From Echinococcus granulosus (lineage: Eukaryota > Platyhelminthes > Cestoda > Cyclophyllidea > Taeniidae), in contig NW_020170523.1 in NCBI RefSeq assembly GCF_000524195.1, positions 86,564-150,563 of the forward strand: a stretch of DNA of 64,000 nucleotides. The letters are read 5' to 3'. The first letter of the stretch is position 1. Every line of letters begins with the position of its first letter. Under the pieces are notes generated by a model that was not told the DNA's origin, did no database searches, and was given only the letters and a program-made list of their open reading frames with translations. The position numbers were made by a program, and so were the translations under genes. Shown here one piece after another: positions 47,606-60,300 of the stretch.

Positions 47606-48885
47606 AAATCTTTATTGCGAAAACTAAATGTTTATTCTCATTAAACACGACAGTAAATAACATTAATTTGATACAATTGCTTTAATTCTAATATGCGAAT
47701 ATTTAGCACAAAGTCTCTTTACAAAAAGTAATGTTATAAGGAAGTTAGGAGATGGTGGGATAAATCTGACGGATCTACTGCCTTCGGTTTACTAATCGTA
47801 TTAAGGTTTTTACTGCTGCCCAATCTTAGGAAGTTAAGATGTTGTTATAAAGTTCGAAATATTTAATTCTTCGACATAAATCGCTTAATTAGTAAAAACC
47901 GATGAAGTTCGTATGTCAGCAATCGCGTTATGCAAGGTTCACTTTCCTCTTGATTCGGAGACAATACTACTACCTGCTTATGAGGTCTAATGAACACGAC
48001 AAACGCCCGACTATCTTCGGGTCACTTATCTGGGTTCCAGATCATTTAAAATATGTTTCACATTCCTCTTCAAACTATCGCCGAACATTCAAATATTAGC
48101 AGGAGAACATCATTTCTTTAACTAGACCGATAAACTTCAAAATTCGGCTTTAACAACCAAAGTAGTTTGTAAAATTGGAAAAATATGCTGAATGTTGCCC
48201 ACGATTTCAGGTATTCGTGTTTTCTCATGCGTCCTTTATCTTGGTTATTCGATAGTTGAGTTTTATGACGGCGTAGCACATTTACAAAAACTCATTAAAA
48301 CTAGGTCAGTAACCACTCATTCAAAGGATGTTAGGAGAAAAAAAGCGTTGATCTCTATGAAGAAGAATTTTACTTTAAAATCTCACTCAGCGAGTTACTC
48401 GACTATCGTTGAATAGTGATTAAACCTGATATAGCAGGATCCGTAATTATAGCCTTATATTTCATCCCAAGTCAAAGCATCTTTCAATGTGACTGCAATC
48501 AGAGTAAAGCTGGAAATTGGATTATGTGTCGCTTTATAGCGAAGTAAGTTTAGTTTTGGTAGAAGTTACCAAAACAGTGCTACAAAATAAAGACAATTTC
48601 TTTTTGCGATTTGGGTACAGCTAACTCCTTTTACTGCACGAAACGAGAAGGTACTTGTAAAATACGTTGGTCCATTTGTGACGCATGCATTGCAAATGGT
48701 AGATAGGCCTCAGTCTCCAGGTATGCTGGTATTTAACATGCTGTTTATCAGTTACTTTCCATTTGACACCCTACTTTAAATCTAATGGATGTGAGTCATC
48801 AATGCTGCACATTGACACAGCTACACAAAACGGAATGCTCAGAGCATATTTACAGAAAAATGTTTTTACATGTATTGTGTTTAAA

Positions 48886-49866
48886 AGGCGATGGCACAGG
48901 GGACAACGGCTGTGGAAAAATCTGCTTCTGGCTTACTTTTATTCGAGTCGCAGGAGCTCAAGAACCCTTCAATTAAGTTGGGACGTCGACGAACTGGTTG
49001 AGGGCAGAGTGAAACAAATTGAAGTAACAGCAGAACCGACTTCTCACCTCACTCCCGCTAAGGGAAATGTTGTAAACAAAACGATGGGACAAAGTATGGT
49101 TAATGGACTGTAACTCAACACTTTTTGAAGTGCTTTTGGAAGCATCTGGTAACAGAACCTTGATTTTTAGTTACACAAGTTTCATGAATACATGACCGAC
49201 TGGTAAGCTGATTTAGAATTATCATTTGCATTTTGTAGCATGCATTTAGGGCCATGTCAATAGGAATGACTTAAAGTAGGGGGTATATATACATAGATAA
49301 AGGACCTTTACAGGCGATATTGGGGTCACAGCATTTTCGACAAAAGATAATGCAGATTGTGCCAATAAAGCCAAATCAAATTAGGCCGCATAGTATGAAT
49401 ACGTTCAAATTTGGTTCTTACGAATACCTTGTCATCACTAACAGCTCCTTCTAAGATGCCGCCACCAGAGGGAAGATCAAAATCAGCCACGGAAATTGAA
49501 CTTCATTGGTTAGAACCAGACATTTTGAAAGGGATCCACGAACCTTATCGCCTGACCTGTTTGAATGCGACGTGAAAGGGCGCTGCCATAAGTGCCCTTA
49601 CCAAAATTAACACGACGACCTCAAGAACTGTTGAAAATTTACATCTAGATACACCTCATTAATGCCTCGTGGATGTCAGCACGATTCTAGCAAATGCACA
49701 GGATCCGGTAAAATGTGAAAGACACTCCAAGTCATTGTCTCACATACAGAGCATGCCCTCAAGTGAGTTAGAATCGTCGTACTATCTCTTTACACTTAAT
49801 GGCACTAATATTACGGGACTTACCTATGGCGTGACGCAGTGGGGAATTCAAATGAATATGCCATTG
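48886..49866 (+). pseudogene. Decayed FnIII oncosphere-antigen gene copy (exons 2 and 3)
   Basis: Aligns end to end with the gene at 63,310-64,000. Exon-2 copy: 48886-49202 (317 nt against 318). Intron: 242 against 243 nt. Exon-3 copy: from 49445. Damage seen in the alignment: the acceptor CAG has become AAA; a one-base insertion in an A-run shifts the frame near 48,918; an AAG codon of the FnIII F-strand is now TAA; a base is lost in the following T-run; exon 3 carries TGA and TAA. Preserved pieces such as LQLSWDVDELVEG and EIELHWLEPDIL still show the FnIII W and strand pattern. Farther down, in the same frame, GTNITGLTYGV looks like another FnIII F-strand. No signal-peptide exon was found upstream. 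It may be transcribed but cannot make the full antigen. Confidence 0.85.
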
Positions 49867-49869
49867 CCC

Positions 49870-51595
49870 TGTCCATGTTGCCCAACAAAGTGTATTCATA
49901 CCCATTTGTATTGAAACCTTGATAAATAAGAACACTTGTGTTGAAGGTTTGAAACTATCTACGCGCAGGTGATAATTCTGTAATATTGACGAGGCTTGCA
50001 AATATTCTGCTATACTGGCCCTATGTTAATATGATATCAGACACTCTGCAGATGTGTTTCAAACTGGTCAAGGTGGAGTGAGATGGCTGAAGTCTGTCAA
50101 CACTCCAACATAGCCATTGCAATGACTTTTATTAGGTCACCTTCGGAATTTATAGAGTCACTTCCCATTTGTTATCAAGAATGAACAGACCGTAGTCAAA
50201 ATAATGTCGTCAAATGAAGTCAGTTAGAAATTACGGAATCCGATTTTGAATTTCTCACGTCATAACATGAGAGTATGATGTTGAGTTTATCAATATGGGG
50301 CAGTTGATAATGTTTGTTACTGTACAGTCCACAGCTATGCGATATGTATGTGTTACATGATATTACTACCAGCGGCTCCGCCATAACTTCCATAATCTCT
50401 GGCATGGCGGTGGCCCATGCTTAAACTATACCGTAAGTAGGTAGAAATGTGCAATTATTTTAGCTATGCGCGAAATCACGTCCCACAATTTGCATTTATC
50501 CAGCCAATCCTCTTCCACTTCAGGCCCCTATGAAGCGGGGATGGCAGCAGTTGCAATTTGTTTGTGTTCAATTATCAATAATGTCACCTCTTCTAGTGAA
50601 TGATTTCTGATTTACAAGCGCAGATCCTTTCATATTTTGCACTATTTAGTCATTTACAGTTACATCGCAATGACTGGAAACAGGTAATAATTTATTAGTA
50701 AGTCCTTATTTCGCATGAGTTAGATATGGTAACCCATAATTAATTCAACTCTAACTCTAATGAACTGACCCACTGAATGAATGATCATCATGTAAAATGA
50801 ATGGGAAACCTGTTGTATTTAAGCATAAGTTGCGTTTGATTTTTTACGTTGCACAGACGATTTTGCCAAGCTACGTGTTTTCATATTGGGGTGTGTAGGC
50901 CAAATTGTGGAATGAACCATGATTAGGATACCAGAATGTATCTATTTGCTGAAACAAATTTTTGCACTGTGTAGGAGGCCGGTGTGATTGGGCATTCAGC
51001 TTTGAAGCCACAGTTGTGGTGTCAGTGAGGCATGCGCCTTACATTATTTTAAATCAGTACACATAAGTTACCTAGTTATGTCAAGCCGACTTGATCTCCA
51101 CTTCCTCAACTTAAGTATAAATAGACTATTGTATACTCACAACCCCTTAATCATGAGCAATGGTTAGCAAATCTACCTTTTTTCCTGTCATTGATAATCG
51201 TTTTGTCATTATAAGATCACCCAAGTGAAGGTAACATAGCAATAGCATAGTGCAGTTGAATGCAGGCTTTACTTTGCACAGAGAATTTGGAGTGAATGAA
51301 AGAGCTTAAACAGCGTCTGTTTAGTATGTAGCTCTGAAAATTGGCTAATCAAAGAAGGAAGTGGAGCATGGAATTTGCCTCACAGATGGCAAATGTTGTG
51401 TATGAAGAGATGACGCTGCCAATCATTTGCACAACCTGCTTTGGTCAATCCCTCAACCAAAGTCAGAAAAGTAATTGCTTTTAGTCGTGAATTTGCTCTA
51501 AAAATCGGTGATAGCACAAAGTGGAATGGTAAATCACTCTGCAAATGCAATCGTTCTTGTGTAAATATGGCCTTTAACGCGGTGTGTCTATCGTT
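49870..51595. other. Intergenic, no gene recognised
   Basis: Follows the antigen pseudogene. It may contain remnants of a fourth (membrane-anchor) exon, but none could be identified. Confidence 0.4.
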
Positions 51596-51599
51596 TGTG

Positions 51600-51915
51600 T
51601 AATCGTATCCATGTGTGGGTGTGGCCACTGGCAGGTACTCAACAAGCATCCAGAAAAGCAACAATCTGTTAAAAATTGTTCAGATTACGGGGACTACTCA
51701 AAAATGAGGTGCAGTAACGGAAGCATCGACAGCTCATACACACATCAAAGAAGCACTAAAAGATTAATACAACAACGCGAAGCATAAAAAATAACCTAAA
51801 ATCCATGAAAACTTGCACGCAGCCTTCTTGCAAACCAATTAACACTATCTGACTGCACACGCCTAGAACTTGAACCAGTATTATCAGGTAGAAATTTATA
51901 CGGGTCAAATATAAA
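51600..51915 (-). pseudogene. nad4: Mitochondrial nad4 fragment in nuclear DNA
   Basis: In one frame, reading TGA as Trp, the sequence gives LLVLLWCVYELSMLPLLHLI (51,705-51,765), then SP and SEQFLTDCCFSGCLLST after two TAG/TAA stops. This is the N-terminal ND4 signature, normally Y-E-L-S-M-L-P-L-L followed by S-P-Y-S-E-R. DSVNWF upstream also fits. Stops and substitutions show that it is a dead copy. Similarity fades near 51,600, which I take as the insertion boundary. Confidence 0.8.
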
Positions 51916-52263
51916 CTAGTCGCTAAACACTTCCCTAACAAATGACCAAGACCATTTTACACCACTATTCAAAACTTCAACCTTGAAAAGACAAATAAAA
52001 CAACTTAAAGCAACTAATTTTAATAAGGACGAACATCCGCAAACTCGTGTCAATACCGCCAACCCCACAATTGCTTCTACTGTAGAAATAACCATTGAAA
52101 CCATAAAAGTCATATGGCTATCTAATGGTAAAGACAATAAACGGAGCAAGAGAATCAAAACTTCAAAATTCTCTAAAATCATTAATATATTCAAAAAACG
52201 CCCAGTCGTCAAAAATTCTACCATAATCTCAGAGATAAAAACCAAAAACTTCGTAATCATCAT
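51916..52263 (-). pseudogene. nad4L: Mitochondrial nad4L copy in nuclear DNA
   Basis: NADH dehydrogenase subunit 4L is a small three-helix subunit of mitochondrial complex I. The frame is open even in the standard code: LNILMILENFEVLILLL (first helix region) and STVEAIVGLAVLTRVCG, with the conserved Glu-Ala and Gly-Leu of the ND4L second helix (vertebrate ND4L has C-E-A-A-L-G-L at this place). The 3' end runs into the expected nad4 start. It lies among nuclear genes and broken nad4 sequence, so it is not expressed as a mitochondrial protein. Confidence 0.8.
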
Positions 52264-53150
52264 AAATAAATGTTATAATGAATACAGCTTTAAAAAAACT
52301 AAAGTAATTAGCGCTTTCAGAATCAGGAGTCTGTAATAACAAAATGATTCGTTACAGAAAACAGCATTAGCACAAAATTAAACCGCAGACATCAACTCTA
52401 GCAGCATAAAATTCGTCCAGCCTAAAACTAGCGAATTTCGGCACGACAAGACAACATAATATAACTCTACTAAAACAAAAACAACTAACAAACATCAGTT
52501 ACCCCAATCACAATCGTCATTACTCCATGATTAACTCCGCATAATTCAACATAATACCTTACAACGAGCCAGATTGTGAAGGACAAAATACACTTGTTTA
52601 ACCGACCCGGAATAGCAACCATCTTCAATTTTACGAAGACACAGAAAACGAATGAATTACATCTGCAGATGTCACAGCCGGATGATACGGTGCCCCTACA
52701 TCTTACACAGGATTATCTACCAAAAAAAATCCTTAAAATAAAAGGAAATATAATCCTCTTTAAGATACTCAATTCCGAAACATCATTGGCGCCCACCAGG
52801 ATGAGTGTGGGTGGAGCCTTCAGTGCTCGTGAAATCCTTCTGCACCTTTGTCCTTCTTGGTAAATCAACCCTCAGTTCATTTTGCGAGAACACATCGCTC
52901 GCACCAACGCAGCGCCAAGAGGGATGTGCGAGGCAAAGATGCTCATTTAAGCAGGCGGACATAAGCCTATAATGCCTTATCTACAGCTCGTGGGGGTGAC
53001 AGGTAAGGAGGTGGACTAAAGACGTGCATTGGTTTATGCTTTGATAGGGTAGAGGAGGTTGTGCCGAACTACGCTCGGATCCTCTGCATGGTGCACGTGG
53101 TTTCATTGATGCAAGACCAACGTCTGTCAAATGGTTTAACCACATCGACA

Positions 53151-53178
53151 ACAACTACTACGAGGTATTAGTAGTTGT
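53151..53178. repeat. 10-bp perfect inverted repeat
   Basis: ACAACTACTA (53151-53160) and TAGTAGTTGT (53169-53178) with an 8-base loop. A shorter CACTGT/ACAGTG inverted pair lies about 140 bases downstream. Confidence 0.75.
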
Positions 53179-54473
53179 GATATTTCCACAGACCATGAAT
53201 GGGATCCATTCCATGCCTGCGCCTGATCAGCTGAAATTCGTTTCATGTGATGATGACGGGCGGGGTGACTCCACCTTAGTTGGGTGTATCAAAAGACGCC
53301 TTCCGGAACACAGTGAAACATTACACTGTTGGAATGCGTTGCACTTGCACAGTCGTCTAAATCACATTTCCTTCAACTTCTTTGCTTGTTTGATTATGGT
53401 GCGTGTTATTGTGCTCCGAAGTGAATGATTAGCAATGCTGCATGCACGAAAATACGATCTCGTTGCCAATTATTGAGGCACCTTCCTGCTGACCTCAAAG
53501 ATGAGAGGCGGCATGAAGAGACATGGAGGTGGTTAAGAGTGTTTAGGTAGATTAATGTTCTCCGTAGTGGATAGGAGCCAGCATTATACAATACCCTTCT
53601 TGGCAGGCAAATGAACGATCAAACGTAACTAGCAATGCATTGGCCAAATCCACGCTCCTCTATGTCGACCCTCAAGTCCCACGCTACACTTACAAGATGT
53701 CTCCAGCAAATAGTTCTTTACCTGTGTGAAAACCGTGCAGTTCTCAAGTAGTGTGAGTGGCACGGACAGATGTCTGGTATCACTAAATGCTGGGTGGATC
53801 TATGCTGAGAGAGGGCCTACCTCCCAGGTTTGCCAATGATGTCCGGCATGTACGTTTGTGGTGCCGCTGTTAGACTTCCTCTTTTCGGTCCTTTCTCCAA
53901 ATGTCGTATTATAATGAGGAAGTGAACTCAACGCTCTGTTTCTACGAGTGATGGTATCAATCACTCTGCATGCGAAGACAGCACAGAACCAAACAACATT
54001 GCCATATGTTTGATTTCCTCGAGTAGCGCTATTACTGGTAACCTACTTGGTATTCCCGATTCCTCGAAAGTACTTAAGTCAGTGATATGAAATCCAGAGC
54101 TAAACGCAATGCCTCCAATTCATTACTGGCTCACAGATTTAAAGAAACGTTGCCTTCAACCGTATGTAAATTTAAATGGAATGCGAAATGACAAACGAAC
54201 CAGTGTTCTATTTGTTACCGCTTATCTATCGCTTTCCTGTTGGACTGGAAGCTTTCCATGGCTTATGCGAATAACACACCTCAGAGCGCAATAACATGCA
54301 CCATGGTCAAATAGGCAAAGACAAATAAGTTAGTGTGACTTAAAGGCTTGCGATGATAAAGCGTATTGCCGCACAGCAATCACCGCGCTTTGTTACGAAG
54401 GCGCCCTTGTCACACCCAGATGGAGTGGAGCCACCCAAGGGCTGATAAAAGGAAGGAGGAGGCAGCAGACGGT

Positions 54474-54548
54474 TCGCGTGTCGAGTGGCTAATAGCAGTC
54501 AAGCATTTGAAGTGCTTGCGTCGTCGCATTCAAATCCCAATACGTTTA
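54474..54548 (+). other. tRNA-Ser(TGA)-like relic
   Basis: TGTCGAGTGGCTAATAGC resembles the Ser-tRNA box A (TGGCCGAGTGGTTAAGGC). AAGCA (54501-54505) pairs with TGCTT (54513-54517) around a 7-base loop TTTGAAG with anticodon TGA. ATTCAAATCC (54528-54537) resembles box B. The T-stem, acceptor stem and long variable arm do not pair, so this is a pseudo-tRNA or the head of a tRNA-derived SINE, not a working tRNA gene. Confidence 0.4.
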
Positions 54549-57500
54549 GTTGAGTGGAAAGAGTAGAGTACAGAAAAGGCATCACGTAGAATTTAAACGA
54601 CATTGAAATACATCTGCCTAATGGATCGCGTTGCTTAATTAGCAGTAGGAGTGTGTGCATCCGCGTCCACATCTTTTATAATACAAAAGGAATTTATGAA
54701 ATCCAGTTGTGCATGTTATTTTCACCTGTCTAATTTTTCTTAGGATAGTCTCATAATTCATGCAGTATATAAAGACATGGAAATATTTTGGGTTGATGAG
54801 GTACTTTATTGCTCTCTTTCGTGGAAGAAGGCCTTCCACTGATGTTCAACATGCGCGATTATGGTGTAGGATTTGGACGTCCTCTGTTTGCTCCCCTGGT
54901 TTCTACAGTAAAATACTAGGTCAGGAATTGTGAAAGGGGAAATGTCTTTTTGAAATTGAGAAATGAAAATTTTTAAGAGTGCGCGTTTTGTGCAGTTGCT
55001 CCCAAATCTAAGAAAAGAATATAAACAAATTATTTTGACACGATAATTAGCCTTATCAGCACACAGCCAAGATACATTAGGACAACACTTCAGCCTGCGG
55101 GAGCGGCTGGATTGGTACAGTAAAAGCATCCATTAAATTATTTTAGCACATGACTAACTTTATGGGGAAGCCGTTTCTAATGTCAAAGAATCAAACAAAA
55201 TCCTTAAAACAAAGATTGCCTATTAATTTGAAGCAAACGATTTCCTAATGGCTGATAGAAAATAGCAGAATGTAGGCAAAGCTATCCATGTTTATATCTA
55301 GCGAAAAAGTGATTATTCTCTTGTTAATATTTTGGGCAAATTTATAATTTAGGGGATTCAGATGGATATTAATCTTAATGCCTAGACAATCAAGATCTTT
55401 TTGTAAAAGTATAGCACTAGGAGCTTACGATTTTAGGGCTTAAATTGAAATTTGCAGCAGTTCAACAAGCAATTATCAAAATGGCTGCATAGGTAACACA
55501 GTTATAAAAGAAGGAGCAAACGCAAATGCTTTGGGCCAAATCATGACTCTTAAAGGGGCAGAGTTGCCTTTGCCGCTATAGACTTGCATGGGGCATCGAC
55601 GGGCTTTGGCAGCGAAACAGTTGTGCGTTTTATTGAAAGCCACTTTCATAAGCGAAGACAGCCATGGTAGGCGCTGGGTCAGGTATAGCAGTAATTAGCT
55701 GATTTGTTATGCAAGTCGGAGAAGTGAGCTCTCCTGCCATGTATTTGTCAAAAGCCAAAATATACTCAACCTCGAGCATGACAGCTCTTCGTTCTTGTGT
55801 GGACACATAGGGATAGCCCCCTAGTCACCAGTTCTATGTCGTTTGTCGACCCAATCAATCCGTGCAATAAGGACCACGTCCGTTCACATCGAATGGATGG
55901 TCAACTTCAGTTGGGTATGAACACTGCTTACGTTTTAGAAAGGCTTTATCACACATATCAAAGCCACCTTTTGCCAACACTCATTCAGTCTTGACCAATT
56001 TGCCAACCTCTGCTTGCCATCCACTAACAATAATGAAATCCGTTTACTATCAAGCGATTAAACCTGAATCTAACTGTCATTTGACAATCCAATTACTCGC
56101 GCCTCAACCACTCATTTCCTAAACCTCCATAATTCCATATATTTATTCATTTATGCGTTCATTCAGCGTTGTTAGATAAGCATCAAAAAATGAAAGATTC
56201 ACTCCATGAAATTAGGGAATTTGCTCACTCCATCGCAATCTCCAGGTGCATCCGTCTCTCCGTGTGTCGTCTCATCGCCTATGCAGATTTCGGTCTTGCA
56301 GCCAGTTGGCGATCTGTGGAAGTCATGCAATCAGACAAATTGAGAAAACCCGCTTTCCATAAAGTCTTCGAGCAGAGATGACAAAATGATGAAAGGTAAA
56401 ACACAACTCCAGACCTTTACCAACTTCACCCTCTGCGTATATGAGTCGAATGCGAATTACCAACTCTCCGAGTTTGGGGGTTTTGCCCTTGATGTGCCAG
56501 TTAGGATTTGAAAAGATATGCTGAGCCCCTCTAACCATCGGAAAAGAAGAAGAATTGAGTATTTCCTGCTAGCATGAGGCCCTTAATTCCATTTGTCATT
56601 TCCTTGTTGTGTTAAAAGAACGAAATGCTTCATTTGGCTCTGTATTATGCCATGGGTACACACATATCGAGATGGTGTTCATTTCTACACTTACAGAGGA
56701 CCATCAAAGCGGGTTACACCTTTGATTGTGAATAATGGACATTGAAATACTGGGAAAGATTTTCTCTAATAATTAGTTATTTAGATCTCTTAAAAAATTG
56801 ACTCGAATAATTGCATCAAGTTTCGAAATTGCAGTTTATATTACTTGCCATGTCGCAATCAAGGCGATTGTAAGCAGTGCATTTGTGGAGTAAAAGCAAG
56901 TGGGATCCAGAGTCCGTTTGCATAAGCCACCAGCTTAAATTACTAATCAAAAATTATAAACCAACAAATCCGCGCTTTTGCATTGCTTGATTTCTAGGGG
57001 AAGATGGATGCCTCCATATGCTTTGGTGGTGTCCTTGCCACACCCCAGTCCTAACCCAATCCTAATATTGTTATCTCTTACGCAAAGACTACCGAGATAC
57101 ACTTTAGTAGCCTTGGTATCAGACCTTTAGAATCCTGCAGCACCAAGGTGTTGGATGTTGGATTAAGACAAAGCATGGTAATGTAGGGATGTGATGCCAA
57201 ACATCATCCTAACTTCATTGCGAAAAAATGAAGCCTGTGAATCCAGAACAAGTGAAGAGATCAAACGCTTATGAAAGTACATCCCACTATATGCTACCAG
57301 TAGGAAGTCTTGTCACTCGCTCAAAATGGCATTGGAAAACAAATGCACTCCAATCATAGCGTAGCGACTCAAGTCTTCTCTCGATCCGCAGCTGTGCAAC
57401 AGAGAGGAAGTGTTAGCTACGTGGAATCAAGTGTCTGCATGATTAAACGCCCAGTTAAATAAACTACCAACGCGTTAACTAGCCACTGTCTTCTTCAAAG

Positions 57501-60282
57501 CATGCATTCTTTGCATCTTGATGGCTATAGTTCCTAGCTCTTCCACAATCATACGCTCTATATCTGTACACAAACACACCGGTGAATTAAGTTTTTACCC
57601 CAAAATAATAAGGAGAGGAAGGATTTGGGTTCTGAACATCCAAGTGCAGTGACTGTATCTCTTTACAACCGTGTAACCACTTCCTACTTGTTCCCGCATC
57701 AGACGCCGTAACAGCACATCTGTGTTATTGTTATGCTGACAGATGGGAAGAAGCAGACAGCAGTCACATCTCCATCAGATGTGAGGAAGTCTGTGTTATG
57801 CGGCGCTGCAGACGTGGTGTGTTTGCCAGTTGCTGGAGTTGTTGAGCCCTAACCAGCCAACGTCTCCATTCCATCCCCTTGGCTGAGTACATGAATGAAA
57901 ACCTGGCCGAACACCCCATTCCTTCTATATTGCCAATGTTTGACAAAATTTTGTTATTCATTTGTATGGCAGTCCTATTATCGCGAGCGAAAGATGGTAA
58001 ATTTGAGTTTCCCGTTGTTTAAATGGCTGGAAGTCCTCTCTTGATTAATGTAAGTAGATGCAACAGCGCACGTTCACTATTTGCGCGTTTATCTAAGTTG
58101 AAGTTGCCTGATTAATATGCGTTTTAGAGTGCACGTCCTTTTTAAACCCAAACTCATATCTCAACCATCTCTTATTGACGAAGACCAAGGATGTAGCTTG
58201 CGTAAGAATTCGAGAAAGGACACAATTAGTATCGCCTTGTCCAAAAAAACCGGATAACCAGTATCGGCCTTTTAGTCAATCATCAGTACAACTTCACATT
58301 TGTCGGGGTATGACTTTACGATGAGGAAATTTTAAGCCACAGGTACGTTTGAATCCATAGCGCATAATGTAAATTTTGTATTTCACACACTTGCAAGGAC
58401 GTATACCTATCGAAATGATTACAATATATGGGCATGCATGAAAAGAATAGGTTAATAAGCAATTAAAATTTTTGAACTCGGATTAAAACCGAGTGATTGC
58501 GCCCTTTGTATGACAAAACGCACATATTTAGTTGTGAATTAGATAAAAAATTGGTCAACAAAAAATTAAATGGATTTTATATGTTTCCATTGTCATCTTT
58601 ACCCAATCACATTGAATTCTCTTTAAGACTTTTCCTCCTCATACGCACCACTACCATTGCTTCTCGATGTCTTCGCGCACTGGCTCAGCTTCTCCCGTAC
58701 TCATATCACTATCAAGTAAAATATAACCAATTTTACAAGCGCAAGTGTCTTTTCTTTTTTGGTTTGGCATTATGGAAATGCATTTTTTGTACTTCTGCGC
58801 ACTTTCGTACCAATTAGCTCGTTGTGGAGGGGTGAATTTACTAAAAGAATCAGAAATTCCATACATTCGCACATCAAAAGTGAACATGGACAAGTGAAAT
58901 TTTATCCTTGTTTTGATTTAATTCATTTGCAAACATATTTGCTGACGTCTTCGTAGATTTTACCGATAGTTTTGGCAACTACGTAAATTACTTTTCTTAT
59001 GGGACATTGCGTATGCCAATGTATTCACATCTTCAATGAGTGATTGAGGAATGACTAACTGGAGCAACCCGCAATCAGTCTACCAGGGGGCTATTAACTA
59101 CCCTTGGAAAAATGCATGAGCCCAGGCACTGCTTGGGATGCTAAAAATGTCCTTTTTCTCCAAACTTGCTCTTGGTTTGGTACAACTGCACGAGGGATAT
59201 GATGTTCTACCCACGCAAGGGCTTTTTGTTTCTGATTTACGTCCTCTTGTTAATTAACTTTGTACTGCTATGAGGCGATTTCCTCCCTCCTCATTGCAAA
59301 TGTTTCCGCTGTCACCTCATGCATACCTCGACCTATAATAATTGAAGACAGCTGGAATTGCATCAATTCCTGTATTGTGTAAAGGCCGCATTGATTTAAA
59401 ACAGCAAAACTAATAAAGGATAGCAGTATTTGCTAGTTGTCAAGAAAGAGTTAAGTCAATTTAAACAATTAGTCCCAATCTGTGTGATTATGCAAACAAT
59501 ACTATGACTGGGGCGCCGTGAAGAAGGTTTCTGTCAGACAAACAGACTTTCGTTGTGAACGCAACACAGCACTTTCATTGCTACCATCTCGAATAAAACC
59601 CTTGAGATCTTTTGGTAGGTTATCAGAGTTCACGTTCCTATGGCTCATGGTCGTTTATTTAGCTTTAGTATAACGAATAGCTTATCAAACCTGAGATAAT
59701 GAGTTGTCGTCTTAAATTAATCTAAGTGAAAATGTTCAATGCATTCTGGATACTCGTATTTTCTGCTCCACAAATATTTGACTGGGACATTGTACTGTTG
59801 GTCTATTTAAGATCCCTGGTCTTTTTGCTGTCATGTCTTGGAATTGCCTTAGAGAATACCTGCTGTACGGTTAGAAGATAGGCTGCAATGTGCTTTAATT
59901 CTTAGCTGGAGTTTATTTTGCATCGTCTCATGCAATTCATCTCTCGCATTTCATGCTTGCTTGCTTAAATTCGTGTGCAAACGGAGAGTAAGTGCCGGGA
60001 CTCCAATGAAAGCCTTGTCCTATTTTTTATTTAGGCTTCTTGCATAGGCTGCTTTTAATGTGTTTCCACAACTTCAAGAGATGATGCGATATTTACTTTC
60101 ACTAGCCCACAGCATGCCAAAGCACTAAAGTATCTCTGAGATGAAAGTGCGACTATTGAAGAGGTGCCATAGGAGTAATGTGCAAAGGTCCTTTTTGGTA
60201 CATGACGGCATTCTTCTCGAATCCATCTATCCTGTGAATGCCACTGCGGTTTTCGGCCTCGATATCTTTCCACGCTGAAGAC

Positions 60283-60300
60283 CATTATTATTATTATTAT
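60283..60300 (+). repeat. ATT trinucleotide microsatellite
   Basis: Six perfect ATT units in non-coding sequence. Confidence 0.85.

Larger units (their letters stand above)
46470..48885. other. Mostly non-coding, with two candidate exons
   Basis: Outside the two minus-strand blocks at 47.18-47.6 kb (listed separately) I see no gene, repeat array or RNA gene. Confidence 0.4.
51596..52565 (-). other. Nuclear mitochondrial DNA insertion (numt)
   Basis: The plus strand here is G-poor (three G per 60 in 51,961-52,020 and again in 52,501-52,560). The minus strand is therefore T/G-rich, as in flatworm mitochondrial coding strands. Read on that strand with the flatworm code it contains nad4L followed by nad4, the order found in tapeworm mitochondria. 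The piece upstream of nad4L (52,340-52,565) is also T/G-rich and by synteny should be the end of cob, but I could not confirm that. Frames are broken by nuclear-type decay. Confidence 0.8.

Noticed and set aside
51983..52336. 117-codon plus-strand Lys/Ile/Asn-rich frame
   Set aside because: Antisense of the mitochondrial nad4L copy; the skewed base composition produces it.
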